Source of the DNA: Mucor racemosus
Lineage: Eukaryota; Mucoromycota; Mucoromycetes; Mucorales; Mucoraceae
Direction of reading: 5' to 3'
Length of the DNA stretch: 64,000 nt
Assembly: GCA_027405735.1 (NCBI GenBank)
Contig: JAPEHQ010000005.1
Span: 2,046,001-2,110,000, forward strand
Part shown: positions 45,907 through 58,616 of the stretch, in pieces
Position numbering within the stretch: the first letter of the stretch is position 1
Layout of the letters: every line of letters begins with the position of its first letter
Translations under genes and position numbers: made by a program
Notes under the pieces: model-generated
Database searches by the model: none
Told to the model about the DNA's origin: nothing
What the model saw: the letters and a program-made list of their open reading frames with translations, nothing else

Positions 45907-47141
45907 ATGTCTGGAAATAACGCTCGTCTCAACATTTTCCCTACGCGAATGTATGTATGCATGTTTATTATTACATCCTTTGATGTTTCAAGTCGACTCA
46001 ACCTAGAACAATTATTTCTTTATGTTATATAGGGCTCTCACCAATATGAAGCTCAAGTTAAAAGGAGCTCAAACTGGCCATTCTCTTTTGAAAAGAAAAT
46101 CGGAAGCTTTAACTAAACGTTTCAGAGGTATTACAGTCAAGATTGATGAGGTAAAAAAAAAAAGAAACCTTTCTCGGGTTATTGTTATGGTAACTGACTA
46201 TTACTTTGTTATAGCTTAAACGTAAGATGGGTCAGGTTATGCAACTTGCTTCCTTCTCTCTCGCTGAAGTTCAATATATTACTGGTGATATTAGGTATGT
46301 ATCTTCACTATTCATATATGATAAAATCAGCAGATAATACAGATTTTAATTCCATGTTTTGGTTTTAGTTATCAAATTCAAGAATCTTCAAAATCTGCTC
46401 AGTTACGTGTTCGTGCTAAACAAGAAAATGTATCTGGTGTTATGCTTCCTGCTTTTGAAATGTACAACGAAGGTGGCAATGGTTAGTTGGCATTATATAA
46501 AAATTATTCAAAAATCATACAATTAAACAAACGAAAAACTAGCCTTTGAATTCACTGGTCTCGGTCGTGGTGGTCAACAAATCCAAAGAGCCAAAGAAGT
46601 TTATACCAAAGCTGTTGAAACCTTGGTAGAGCTTGCCAGTTTGCAGGTAAATTTTGAGAGGATGAAAATCAGAAATTACACAGAAATTCACACAAGCATT
46701 TTATAGACTGCCTTTGTCATTTTGGATGAAGTTATCAAGGCAACCAACCGTCGTGTCAATGCCATTGAGCATGTTATCATTCCTCGTTACGAAAATACCA
46801 TTAAATATATCATATCTGAATTGGATGAACAAGACAGAGAAGAATTCTTTAGGTAATTCCTTGTACACTAATTTTCAATAATGCATAAAATTTACATGCT
46901 TTTGAATAGATTGAAGAAGGTTCAAAGTAAGAAGAAGGAGCGTGCTGCTGTTGAAGATGCTGTCAGAGCCGAAGAAGCAGCTCTTGCTGAAGAGATTGGT
47001 CATGAAGGTTAGTCATTTCATTTATAGCTAATTCGAATTATCATTACTAACGCATGAATTATAGCACCAATACTTCAAGCAGCCCAAGAAACCGGTCAAC
47101 TTGACGTGTTGGATAATGAAGATGAAGATATTATTTTCTAG
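45907..47141 (+). CDS. VMA8: V-type ATPase subunit D (Vma8)
   Basis: Eight exons, join(45907..45950, 46033..46150, 46215..46294, 46369..46481, 46543..46646, 46707..46852, 46910..47007, 47065..47141), introns 57-82 nt, 259 aa, the usual length. It opens [20 protein letters not shown] and has [33 protein letters not shown] and the long C-terminal helix [20 protein letters not shown]. Subunit D forms the central rotor stalk of the V1 sector with subunit F and couples ATP hydrolysis to proton pumping into the vacuole and endosomes. All seven junctions keep frame. A pyrimidine-rich leader precedes the ATG. Confidence 0.97.
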
Positions 47142-47656
47142 ATATCACAAACGAGTTGTATCAAAAATTACCCAATAAATAAATAAAAAAAATCTGTACC
47201 TGAAACAGCAAATTCTCTATCAGTTAAACAATGCAACGATGAAAAATGTCAAATTTTATACAGATTCTAGACTTTTTCTTTCTTTCTTGATAGCAGATAG
47301 CTAACATTATATGTATCACTTGAACAAGGAAACAAAAACGTGGTGAACTTTTATACAATATTACACAATTTTACTATAATCAGAGCGTTTTCACATTTCT
47401 AATAATGGGGTAGAATTATTTCTCCTTTGAAAATCAATTTCAATAAAAAGAAAATCCTCCCTTGGCAATGTTTTTATTTTGATAGTTTGATAGAAAGAAA
47501 CGATGGAATATATATATATATATATAAATACAGATACATTTTGTTTTTGAGAGTGAAATTAGATAATGTAATATATAAATGTAATGTAATAAATAATTAA
47601 TATTTGAACGAGATAAAGCGTATGTTATACACATGTCTTTTTTTTTAAAATGCTGA
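47142..47656. other. Shared 3' region of two convergent genes
   Basis: Holds aataaataaataaa directly after the V-ATPase stop and a (TA)n run at about 47507-47526. No gene. Confidence 0.5.
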
Positions 47657-48646
47657 TTAATATCTTTGCTCTTCTCCTCCTCCACCATAATAAGTGTGTC
47701 GAGGAGGTGGAGGTGCTGGACTAGAACCAGGTACACCAGACATGGGAGGGTAGTTACTTGATTCTGAATTTCTCCATGTGGTTTCATCTTGATGAATAGG
47801 TTGTTGTTGATATTCATCATCGTCATCTTCAGGTCTAAATACTTCACGATCAGCTGCTGATTTAGCTTTTCTTTTACGGATTAATAAAAATGCAAGAGCT
47901 CCAATGAGTGCTACACCAACTACACCACCAACTACACCACCAGCAATGGCGCCTTTATTAGTAGATGATTCAGATTGAGTTACAGATGAAACAGTAGCAG
48001 ATGGTAAAGCGCTTGATGTTGAAGAAGAAAGATCAGTTGAAACAATATCAGTTGATTGAATTTCTTCGGTTGTAGTTGGAGGAATAGCAGCATCGGTTGT
48101 TGCTTCAGAAATGATTGAATCTGTAGTGATTGAAGGTGTGGCATTTGGGTCAATTGTAGCGGTTGTTTCAGCATCAGGGTCTACTGTCGTTGTTGTATCC
48201 CACCAATTAGTTGTTGTTGTTTCAATGTAATCTGTTGTTGCGGTTGTTGCATCTGTGAATTAAAAATAATATTTACTATAAATAACTTGTACATGACAAT
48301 TGGTATGGGCGGGGGGTTGTATCTTACCTGAAGTCCACTGGCCATCATCATAAGTAGTTGTTGTAGTTGCTGTGTCATCACCTTCATCGTCTTCACCGCC
48401 ATCATCGGTTCCATCATCACTTCCATAATCACTTCCATCGTCACTTCCATCATCGGTTCCATCATCACTTCCATCATCATAACCTGTTACAATCGTTAGA
48501 TATAAAAATGTCATTTTGAAATAAATGCCAATATTTTTACCATCATCTTGAGCTCGAACACCAGTCCAAACATTGCTTGAAACAGCAACAATGCCCAGTA
48601 ATCCAAAAAAAGATGGAGATGTATAATAGTCTTTCAAAGATACCAT
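47657..48646 (-). CDS. Single-pass surface glycoprotein, Asp-Gly repeats
   Basis: Three exons, complement(join(47657..48252, 48328..48483, 48541..48646)), introns 57-75 nt, 285 aa. A signal peptide-like start (FFGLLGIVAVSSNVWTGVRA) is followed by tandem acidic repeats of the form DDGSDDGT/DYG (about residues 36-68), then a Thr-rich and Ser/Thr-rich part that would be heavily O-glycosylated. A glycine-rich membrane segment (GAIAGGVVGGVVGVALIGAL) comes next, then a basic stop (RKRKAK) and a cytosolic tail with PAPPPPRHTYYGGGG. The layout recalls Wsc/Mid2 wall sensors, but no WSC cysteine domain is present. Function unknown. Confidence 0.8.
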
Positions 48647-48717
48647 TTAAAAAAAAACGTAAAGAGGAAAGAAGAAGAAAAAAAGAGAGAGAAGAACAAT
48701 GAACATGACCTGGAGCT

Positions 48718-48730
48718 CTATATATAAAAG
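48718..48730 (-). promoter_or_regulatory. TATA box of glycoprotein gene
   Basis: tatatataaaa on the plus strand (ttttatatata on the coding strand), about 75 bases upstream of the start codon at 48646. Confidence 0.4.
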
Positions 48731-48749
48731 AAAAAAGTTAAAAATAAGC

Positions 48750-51120
48750 ACGTTTCTAAATGTATAAAAAAAGCAATTGAATGGATGTACAAAAACGAAA
48801 AATCTAGTTAGATTGGCCTTTTTTTCTTTTCTGGAGGATCCACGAGAGGCGATTTAAAAATATTCTTTTTGCACTAAAAAAGATTTGCGTCTAGATGCAA
48901 TTATACTTGGTTGCGAAATGTATTAGTAAATAGATGATATGAAAGTGTTAAATATCGTGCATCTGTCTGATCCATCAACTGTCAATCTGATTTTACTGTT
49001 ATTATTTCATAATCTCCATTTTCTAAAATGCAAACCAACAATAATCTATAAAAAAAAAAAAAAAAAAAAAAAAAAGTACAACCAGGCTTTATGAATTAAT
49101 ACCCACATATCATTGATAAATCAATGTTAATGATTTCTAAATTAAAGCTATTGTTATTAATTTTCTTCAATTTCTGACATCTTGTGAAATTGTTTTCTTT
49201 TGTTTACCTGGGCAGGGGCGTCAGAAATCAGGGCGAGAAAATAAGGGGGCATTTGAAAATTGTATATCAGAATGGTTTATAAATTGCTAGTTACATTAAA
49301 TTTTAAAAGAAGCGACAATGTAACATTTGATTATAAAAAAAAAAAAAACTTCTTGAATTAAGTAAACGAAGATCATTCACTTTGCAGATAATCCAGTTAA
49401 TTGACCCACAAATCATAAAGGTTTTGCAGATTTGGCAAGTATAATAGCTCATGAAAGCGCAAGTATCAGAAATTTAATATAAATTTAAACTTACATGACG
49501 TATTGAAAATAGATTAAAGAACATTGAGATGGTCCGTACATTTATGATCATTATTTTAGCTTGTGCCAAGCCGATGGCAGCATGAAAATTTGGTCCATAG
49601 GCTGAACAGGGATTGAATTAGGTTTTATATCGTATCAAAAATACCTGGTAATTACAGGTAGGCACTGACCAAGTACATCAATTGAAGAAAAATATGATGC
49701 TGCTAATTTAAACAACCGACATAAATGTGAATATCGTTCAAAAAGAGCGCCTAAAGTTTATATTTTGTACCAAATTATTAAAACAAAAAATTTCAAATAT
49801 TTTTTAAACATGCACAGTGGCTTCTGTAAATTTTTTTTTTGATATTTTGTGCAAACAATGCCTTGCAAATTCTTTAAAGTTTTATATATGGTATACCTGT
49901 GTCATCTTGATTTTGAAGGCCGCGCCGAAAATTACTCATTTATCGATACACTAGTGAAGGATTACTTGTTATACGTTCAATGACACATCCAGAAGTTGAT
50001 AGAATATAGGCGGTCATGTATTTAATATTATAAAAATATGAGTATCTTGGCAGGCTCTTCAAAAAATTGACGTGCATGCATATATAAACAATAAGAATGC
50101 TCTTTTTGTTTACAGATCAATGATCGCTAAATCTTGGCGAGCATACTGTATATGCACTACTTTTCTATATTACAGAGCTTAAAAGCCGACTATTACGTTT
50201 TAACACAACTGTAAAAGATAAGCAAATTACAGGAATTTTATACTTAATACACGATATATACACATAACTATAAAGCTGTTGATTTCCGATTCAGTATCCT
50301 GTGATTTCACATCAGTTTGTAGCAATCATTATTATCTATTTATAAAATAATAAGCATATGACTCCATCAAAGCTTTTTAGTAACTAAAATCCAGTTGGCT
50401 AAAAATAATACACAAATGATGGTGTACAAAGGGTGGTGGAATGGGTTTGTGTTGGTAAAAGGTTGTTGGTTACACATTACCAAACCTAGACATCCTTCCG
50501 TTTCCGTAAAAGAAAAGCTTTCCTGATCCGAGTTTTTCTTTTTCTTTTTACCAAAATTTCAATTCACATGAATCAAGGAATATTTGTTTTGGTAAAAGCA
50601 TTATTGTTGATATAATAATGCGCTATCGGTGTAATAATAACGTGGTTTTCCAATTAGGTATAATAATGTCTATATACCAGTCAATTTATACCAAATTTGT
50701 ATTTACATGATAATAATCATCCTTGATTGTTATTATCGTCTAGATAATGAAGAGACCTGGCTGCTAATTTATAAAGCCTTTTAAACTACCTGGAATCCTC
50801 AATGTCTTACAGATCAGCCGAATATTTACAAAAGTATCTGATTACAGAAATACCATCCATTTTAAGCCCCATCATACTTGGGGTATTTATTCATATTGGT
50901 CAATAGAATAGATCAATCAGCCAAAACTAAGGAAACTAGGGAGGAGATACTTTAGAAAGCGCACCAAAAATAGCATAATACCAAATCTTTTCACTAAATA
51001 GTAAGGCATTTTACGCTATAAAAAGATTCAGTGTAACTCCACTGGGCTTAATTTCCTTTTTACAATTTCACTGCTTAATTTGTTATAGTTGTTATCATGA
51101 GGCTTCGCTAAAAAAACAAT
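48750..51120. other. Gene desert
   Basis: No coding region is supported on either strand. A 26-base A run lies at 49050-49075. The sequence is AT-rich without long open frames. Confidence 0.45.
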
Positions 51121-51131
51121 TATATATAAAC
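51121..51131 (+). promoter_or_regulatory. TATA box of four-TM protein gene
   Basis: tatatataaac about 150 bases before the start codon at 51273; a long AC-rich leader follows. Confidence 0.35.
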
Positions 51132-51272
51132 AGTGATCTAAGCTAGTTCTTTACTTTCTTTCAAAAAACTTCTTTTTTAATTTAATAATTAATAAACAAA
51201 ACCAGTTTTATTAATCTTCAACTCAACGACAACAACAACAACTCTTTAATACATATATAAAAAATCGATAAA

Positions 51273-52179
51273 ATGGGTCAATACAAGTGCTGCTGTTGCA
51301 TCCCCGTCAGGTAAATCCCATTTATAGTACCTGAATCAATAACATTGAATTAAATTTTGAAACATTTGCTTGCAACAGGGCTGGTGTTTTAGTCATTGCT
51401 TTACTCTCTGCCGTAAGTTATATATATTCAAATTTAAGTGAATAATTCAATTAATTGATTGATTTATAGGCGGTCTACATTGCTCTTACTGTCGGTTTAT
51501 TCATGTCTAAACCTTCTTCTGGTAAAATTATATATTTTAAGGCTTTTTTAGTTAGAAAAAAAAAACTAACGACAATATAAAGGCTTAACCTACGAGGATG
51601 TTGAAATTGATATGAAGGTCATAAACGGTATCTATTATACATCCATCGCAGTCGCCATTCTCTTTGCTCTTGCTTCTCTCTTTGGTGTCCTTGGAAGCGT
51701 TACAGTAAGTTGAAACAATCGCCTTAATGATTAAAAAAATTATACTTATTTCAATGAAACTCTACAGCAACATAGAAAAATGATTGCCATCTTCAAAATC
51801 TCGTATTGGTTTGTAGCAATTTTACAATTTATCGTAACTGTAGCAGCTATTATTATTCTAGCAGTAAAGAGAACAGATATTATTAGCAATTGTGCAGCAC
51901 TCTACGCAGAAGAAACAGTAGATAGCTGTTCTGTAGGCTATAGAAACTTTATGATTATCTTTTCGGTTGTATCGATATTGGTCAACTTCATTCAGGTACG
52001 TCAGATTATAAGGCATTCAGCCACACAACTAATTTCCTAATTTGATTATTTTTATTTAGTTCTATTTCGCCACAGCCATTAGCGCATATGCTACAAGATT
52101 GCGTAGAACAAATATGCACGAAAAGCTTCGCAATTTGGAAGATTTCCCTGAGCCCCCAAGCAAAACTGAATTCTTTTAA
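51273..52179 (+). CDS. Four-transmembrane (tetraspan-like) protein
   Basis: Six exons, join(51273..51310, 51379..51412, 51470..51521, 51583..51704, 51768..51995, 52060..52179), introns 57-68 nt, 197 aa. It starts MGQYKCCCCIPV, with an N-terminal glycine and a cysteine cluster fit for lipid modification. Four hydrophobic segments follow: AGVLVIALLSAAVYIALTVG, YTSIAVAILFALASLFGVLG, SYWFVAILQFIVTVAAIIIL and FMIIFSVVSILVNFIQFYFA. A lumenal loop with two cysteines (NCAALYAEETVDSCSVG) lies between TM3 and TM4, and a charged cytosolic tail ends it. Mucoromycota carry many such small genes; no CCG tetraspanin motif is seen, so the family is open. Confidence 0.85.
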
Positions 52180-53344
52180 AACAACAATATAAAAGGCTGA
52201 TTATCATGGATGATTCAGTTAGTATATGTATATATACATCTTAGCCGTGTAGGCGTTTCCTCTTTATAAAATATATTCTTTGCACATACATAATAGCCCT
52301 TGTACCCTCCTTTACATATACAATTCCAAAAAAAAAGGATATTTCCCTTCTTCTTCTTCTCCTGCCATTTATCCCATTTTATTATAATATTATTATATTT
52401 ATTTTTCTGTTTTTATAAATAAATGGGTCAGCTTTTTTAAAAAAATATTCAATTAGCTATTCAACAAGGACATAATCCTACTAATCTCATTATAAATACA
52501 GTTTTGAAACAATGGAAATACCTCAAAGTTATGTATCTACAATACCAAACCATGGGTACATTTTGATTCTAAAAATTAGATATCTATATTATAAGCATTG
52601 TTAGTTTTTAAATCCATCATACAGTCTGGCTGAAAAATTATAAAAATGTGCACAGATTAAAATAGGTTTGGGCTGATGATATCTGAACTTTTGCAAATGT
52701 ATAATAAGCTGACATAACGAGATAATTCCAGACTATTGTTCCATTACACATACATACTTGATGGTTTATTTAAGGTTCCTATAGACAAACCTGAAATGCC
52801 GAGGGCTAATGCTGGTTGTATATCACGATTTCTGTGAAATACAGCATTCTTGGCAAGTTGCAAATCTAGGCTAATTACAATTCAGCAACCTAAGAACTGA
52901 TATTGTGTAGAGTGAGTAATCGTCTACACAAATACACTTCGAATAATGATTATCAATTATAATCACGATTTATCAAGGAATTTGCGACGTACTTTCTCGT
53001 TATGTTGTCAAATAATGGAAATGGTATTTGACCGATTATAGAGAACATAAATATCCCATCATTTGCCTTGGAGAACAATGTATACTTATCAATAAGTAAA
53101 TAGATGTCCAAAAAAAGCTTGTTGTGGTTTAAAAAAGTATTTACTATGTGCATTCATTTGGGAGACATATTTGGCTTTGAGTTATATTTTGAGTGCTTGC
53201 TCTTGTTCGGCATCTTTTGATTAGCCTCCTTGGTTTCACTAGGCAACCATGCTCTTTGATTTCTACAAATTTTCTTTTTTAATATTTTTCCCTTGGTTTG
53301 CTTAACTAATTTTTTTTTTTTGCGCTTGCTTGGCACTCGCTTCA
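52180..53344. other. Gene-free stretch
   Basis: Downstream of the four-TM gene a short open stretch at about 52445-52560 looks protein-like but is broken. A lysine-rich frame at 53154-53345 (minus) comes from A-rich DNA. No gene is supported. Confidence 0.4.
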
Positions 53345-54440
53345 AATAGACTCAAAAACACATGGTAAAATTTACTTTTTTTTTCTTGAAGACTGGGTCT
53401 CACTTTTCATCCTTGACCAACTTTTTTTCCCACTAAATAACACCAAAAAAAAACTATATGCCAATGCACCTGAGATGTTGCATTTTAATCCAAAAACAAG
53501 TATCTAAAAATATCCTATTTTTTGCAGTTGGTATTAATTTTTCAGTGCTAATGTTTCAGATTTTTTACGCGTATTTCACTGCTAAAGGATTGAAACTTTG
53601 AAGTTTCATATCTCTAGAAAACGTTAAGCTATACTAACACTTTTTAATAATAAAACTTACTTGTTTTAAGGTGCTCTATAACATATTTTAATATAAAAAA
53701 ATTCTGAGCACCTTTATTTTTTTTTCATTTTTTTGACATTTCTATAGTAGAATTCAAAATATTGGTTAAATTGAGTAGCAGTTTTTTTTTACTCATGTGA
53801 TCAAGCTCGTTGAGCTCTCTCGGATCCAGTTTAATTTTTTTAAAAATATTGATTTTTCGAGGAGATATCTTCAAAAATGTGTACAAAAAGGTACCTCCAT
53901 TTCTAGCTTCCATTTTCCCTTTGTATATCCTCATCCCAAATTCTGAAACAGAAAAAATTTTGACAAAAATGTTGTTTCCTCTACGAAAAATGCAGTTAAA
54001 AATTTCTGCAATAGCTCAATCGATAGATAATTTTTTTGCGCATTATTGCAGTTTATTATATTTTAAATTTGCTTATGAAAATTAATGTGTATCTTCAAGA
54101 AACCTCCAAAATTCCAATTGCATTTTGCACAAAATTTTATGTCAAAAAGCTTTTTAAATTTTATATAGATGAATGCAGAATTTAAAACTTTACAAAAACC
54201 GTTTAATACGCTAGGTCTACTTACTTTGCAGTTCATGAGCATTTAAACAATTTTGTTTTTTTCATCATTTTTCGTTCATTTTTTCAAATAAATTTTGGAA
54301 GCCCGTTACTATATGGTTTAAGCTGTGATAAGAGTTATTATTTCGATTTTCTCAACGAAAAATCAATATTTTTCGCTAAAACAAAAAATACAGAGTAGCA
54401 ATCAATTAGACCTATCTTGTGAACACAGAAATTAAGCCCT
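53345..54440 (-). repeat. Repeat family R, copy 4 (inverted)
   Basis: Reverse-orientation copy of the shared region. It holds the frame 53725-53934 (MRIYKGKMEARNGG), over 80 percent identical to copies 2 and 3, and the overlapping opposite frame 53810-54085. It lacks the 8.4-9.0 kb and 10.7-13.4 kb type blocks of copy 1. Confidence 0.7.
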
Positions 54441-55454
54441 GGATAATGACTTTTAAGTTTTAAAAAATAATAAACCATTATTTGCAACTGCATAAAACAA
54501 AGAAAAAATCCCATCCTTGTAAATATTGATCCAATCAATCTTCAATTATGCATGATGGTAGATTTAAATATATCTTGCATAAAAGTTTATACGTCTACTT
54601 TCATAATAAATCACTGTAAATTAAGAAAACCATCGGCAAACATGATATTTCTGTCCAATAAAAGCACCTGTTGTGTCCTATATTTTCATGTTTGATAAAT
54701 AATACTTAAAAAAAAAAGAATACAATTAAAAGAGAATGAGTAATGAATCAGTTTCTCAACAACTGTATAATAAAAATAAGATATCGTTTATTTAGATATA
54801 AAAGTATGGCCCTTTATGTCGTGTATTTTCAGGATTGATAAATAGTACTTAAAAAAGAATACAATTATAAAAGAATGAGTAATGAATCAGTTCTTCGACT
54901 GTATAATAAAAACAAGATATCGTTTGTTTAGATATAAAAGTATGGCCTTTTATATTGGTTTGACATTGAGATCCTGAGATGTAATTTAAGGCACAATTGA
55001 ACCATTAGATGTGTTTGATAGTAATCTATGGATTGAAATGAATCCATCATGATTTAACCGTTCTTTCAGAGTTTGTGAATTGTCTTGTTTCAATGCTGCG
55101 CTAAATGTGCTTGGATGTTGATTTGATAGCTACTTGATCATCGATTAACCGCTGGGATGAAATAATATAGTGTCATAATTGAGGTCCAAGCGTTCTTGCT
55201 GATTGCTAGATAAACTTAGTACGCTAGGAGTTTCTTATACCCGGTATCAAGAATTTGCGCTTCAATACAACATGTCGTAGTCAATAGATTTTAAGATGTA
55301 TTGATACTGTAGAAGGTGATAAAGGGTGATACTTAGTGGCATATATACAACACAGACACATTGATTTATATCATATTCTTAGATAGCAAAATCCTAGGAG
55401 TAGCTGCAATTCACGTGTATGAATATATTTAAAGGATGCTGACTCTTATATCTG
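54441..55454. repeat. Gene-free; tandem duplication at 54695-54955
   Basis: Two tandem units, about 54695-54815 and 54835-54955, share aatacttaaaaaa..gaatacaatta, agaatgagtaatgaatcagt, aagatatcgttt and tagatataaaagtatggcc. They differ by small gaps. The remainder to 55454 has no gene. Confidence 0.65.
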
Positions 55455-56745
55455 TATTTTCCGTTTCAGCAAAAAAATATCGATTTTTCGTCAAGATAAT
55501 TAAAATAATAGTTTATCGTATGGCATGAAGCCTATGCTAACTGGGTTCCAAAATCAATCAGTGAAATTGGCCAGAAAATGATTTAAAAAACAATATCGTT
55601 TAATAACTCATGAACTGCAAAGTAAGTTGAGCCAGTGTACTAAATGTTTTTTGTACAGTTTCAAATTCTGCGTCCATCAAAACAAAATTCAGACAAATGT
55701 TTTAAATTAAATTTTGCGTAAAATTCGATTAAAATTTTGGAGGTTTTTTGAAGATACGCATTACTTTTTATAATTATGGTTTAAATACAAATAATTAAGA
55801 CGATGCGCAAAAACATTATCTATCGATGGAGCCATTGTAGGACCTTATAGCTGCATTTTCCGTAGAGAAAGCAATATTTTCGTCAAATTTTTTTCAAATT
55901 TAGAATTTGGGACGAGGGTATATAAGGGAAAAATGGAAGCTAGAAATGAAAGTATATTTTTGAACACATTTTTGAGAATATCTCCACGAAAAATCAATAT
56001 TTTAAAAAAAACTAAATTGGATCCGAGAGAGCTCAACAAGCTGGATAATATGAGTAAAAAAAACTGCTACTCAATTTAACCAATATTTTGAAATCTACTA
56101 CAGAAAGATAAAAAAACGAAAAAAAATAAAAGTGTTCAAAACTTTTTCATTGATTTATCGAGACTTTATAAATTAAAATCAACGTCAAAAGTACCGTTTA
56201 TTAGAATGAATTAAATATGGGTTTATATAGTTATTGGAATTGTGTGATAAGATCTAATGGACAGGGATCCATTAGATGTGACAATAGATATTATTATTAG
56301 TGTGTATGGATATAACATGTTATGTTTCAGTGGTAATATTGCTATAAGTTATGTTTCATTGTTAGTTCCTGGGTGACAGGAACCAGTTACTGGATAGATA
56401 AGATCTGCTAGATTTGTCGGAGATCTTCTATATATCGAATGTTGTAATTCTGATAGATCATTCATATTGAAATATGTTATACGGCACATCAAAACAAGCA
56501 AGTTTTATTATTAAAAAGTGTTAGTATAGCTTAACCTTCTGCAGATATATGAAGGCTCAAATTTTTCCATTTTTAGCAGTGTATAACCTATAAAAATCTG
56601 AAACATTAACATTGAAAAAGATATACCAACTGCAAAAGATAGGATATTTCCGGATACTCGTTTTTGGATTAAATTCGAACATCTCAGGTACACATACATA
56701 TTTTTTATTCCGTTATTTTTAGTGAAAAACAAGTTAAAAATATGA
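55455..56745 (+). repeat. Repeat family R, copy 5 (interrupted by LTR)
   Basis: Direct-orientation copy of the shared region (ORF shadow 55845-56039 on the minus strand). It is split by the solo LTR 56151-56460; the repeat resumes at about 56466 with atgttatacggcacatcaaaac and runs to about 56745. Confidence 0.65.
56151..56460 (+). mobile_element. Solo LTR 2, perfect 5-bp target duplication
   Basis: 310 bp, begins TGATTTATCGAGAC and ends TGATAGATCA, flanked on both sides by ttcat (56146-56150 and 56461-56465). It shares about 200 bases at the start and 24 at the end with the element at 10316-10608, in the same orientation relative to the window. No internal coding region is left, so it is a recombination product of an LTR retrotransposon. 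Confidence 0.85.
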
Positions 56746-57189
56746 TGTTACCATGAGGACGTATAAACTCTTAAAGTATTATGTCAGATCATTTATATAT
56801 ACACAATGAAAATTATAATTATTATATGTGCTTGTCAAACTCCGTGTTTACCAGTAGTGTGCCTCGTCGTCACCTTAATGCACGTATTGTTAGTTTTGAA
56901 GCAATTTTCAAAGCGAGAAGTGCAATGACCATGCACATTGACAAAGATTTTGATGTTTTTTTCAGTTTTTATAATGTTGCGAAGAGTGGTAGATGATTGC
57001 TGAATAGCATTTAATGTCAAGAACTTTCGTAAATATGGAGTGTCACTCTTCAAATTAATGTCCATATTATTCCGCGCGCGCATTGAAACGCCAAAAGTGT
57101 TCACATACATAAATTTCTTTGCCAATTCTTAAACCAGTAATACTTTGCTTTTTGTCCCCCAATTAAACAAATAATAAGTATAAGCACAC
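56746..57189. other. 5' flank of zinc-finger gene
   Basis: No supported gene. A 96-codon minus frame at 56835-57125 has no recognisable motif. Confidence 0.4.
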
Positions 57190-58550
57190 ATGAACGCAAA
57201 AGAGGAAGCATTTGCCATAAAGATGGAAGAAATAATGAAGGAAATGTTATCAACGGAAGCCTTTGAACAACTAGCAACAACACCTGAACCAGAATTTGCA
57301 GTTGACGTTAATACGATTACTAGCTCAATAACCGAAGAAGACATGATACGGATTATCAAAAAAGAGCCAAACGAGAAACCCTTGTTAGTTGAGGACTACA
57401 CTCCCTTGAATCCAGCAAAATCAAATAAAGGTATATTATGTAATGTTGATTGTATAGGTGGGTCTGTTAAAAGCTTATATGTATATAAACAGTGTCTGAT
57501 CATCCCTACAATCGTCGGCTTTATAGTCAGACAAGTGTGGGTAGTAATGAACACTCAAACAAACAAAACTCGATAGAACAACAGATCTCAACAGAAGAGA
57601 ACTTGACTGAGGCAATCCCACCTGAGCCTATTACCCCTGACTCCATTTTAACAGAACAGATTTCAGCAGAACCTATCATTCCAGAGCATACCATACCAGG
57701 ACGTAAAATACGTCCTAAACCCACCATACAAGAGAATAATTTACGTCCTGAACCCATCACAATACCCGAACAAAGCTCAAGTGAGGTCATCGATCTTGAT
57801 TTTGAACCATTTCAACATGACAAGAGCTCTATAGTCGACGTAAAACCAATAGTCAAGAAACCTACCATCGACTATATTTCCACCCATTGTGATATATGTG
57901 GAATAAGCTTCAATGACAATTTTGGCTTTCGAAGGCATTTAAATCATATGCATAAAACTAATAATTTGGCGGCAGTTTCCGAGGAATTGAATAGTTCATC
58001 TGAACCTGTTGAACCTGAAATACCATCATCATCATCATCATCTCCATCTCCACCTCCAGTCAAACGTCAAACTTGTAATTTGAAATTTAAAAGACAATAT
58101 AGGGCGAACCTCAAAGTAAAGCATATTAATTCTACTTTATCTATTCCAGAGTCGCATTCAAAATCATCTATTCAATGTCGATTTTGTAAAAAGGAAGGTT
58201 GGACTGAATCCGAATATAGGCAGCATCTTATACAGAGGCATTCTACGGAATTGAATTCTTTGACTAAACAAATTACTGACTCAAGCATTGAAAGAATTAA
58301 GGATGTAGCAGCAGCAGCAGCAGCAACAACAAATTTATTAAATACGACAAGTGCATTTACATCAAGACTTATATCAAATAGCACTATCACCAATGCTGAT
58401 ACTCTTGCACTGCCAAATGAAAATGATTCCCTCATGGCAGATCCAGATATTTCGATTTTGGATATACCGTACGATCCAATCCCTGATATATCTGAAAATC
58501 AAAGACGCACATATAATTTCTTTCAAGCTTATATGCTAGACATCAGTTAA
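57190..58550 (+). CDS. C2H2 zinc-finger protein
   Basis: Two exons, join(57190..57430, 57493..58550), intron 62 nt, 432 aa. A first finger HCDICGISFNDNFGFRRHLN (C-x2-C..H-x4-H) and a last finger IQCRFCKKEGWTESEYRQHL are complete. A middle finger (TCNLKFKRQYRANLKVKH) has lost its first cysteine. Pro/Glu/Ile-rich repeats (PEPITP, AEPIIPEH, RPEPITIPE) lie before the fingers, and Ser and Ala runs (poly-S near 58030, poly-A near 58310) between and after. Probably a nuclear DNA- or RNA-binding protein. Target unknown. Confidence 0.78.
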
Positions 58551-58616
58551 ATGGACAATTAATCACACAATATGCAATAAGAAATAAAGCCCAATATATT
58601 ATATTGTATTTTCTTT

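Noticed and set aside
48181..48480. Methionine-rich frame (MMMEV repeats)
   Set aside because: Alternative frame of the Asp-Gly repeat exon of the glycoprotein gene.
53154..53345. Lysine-rich minus frame
   Set aside because: Composition follows an A-rich stretch; no homologous feature recognised.
56835..57125. 96-codon minus frame
   Set aside because: No motif, no splice structure, and it overlaps the likely promoter of the zinc-finger gene.
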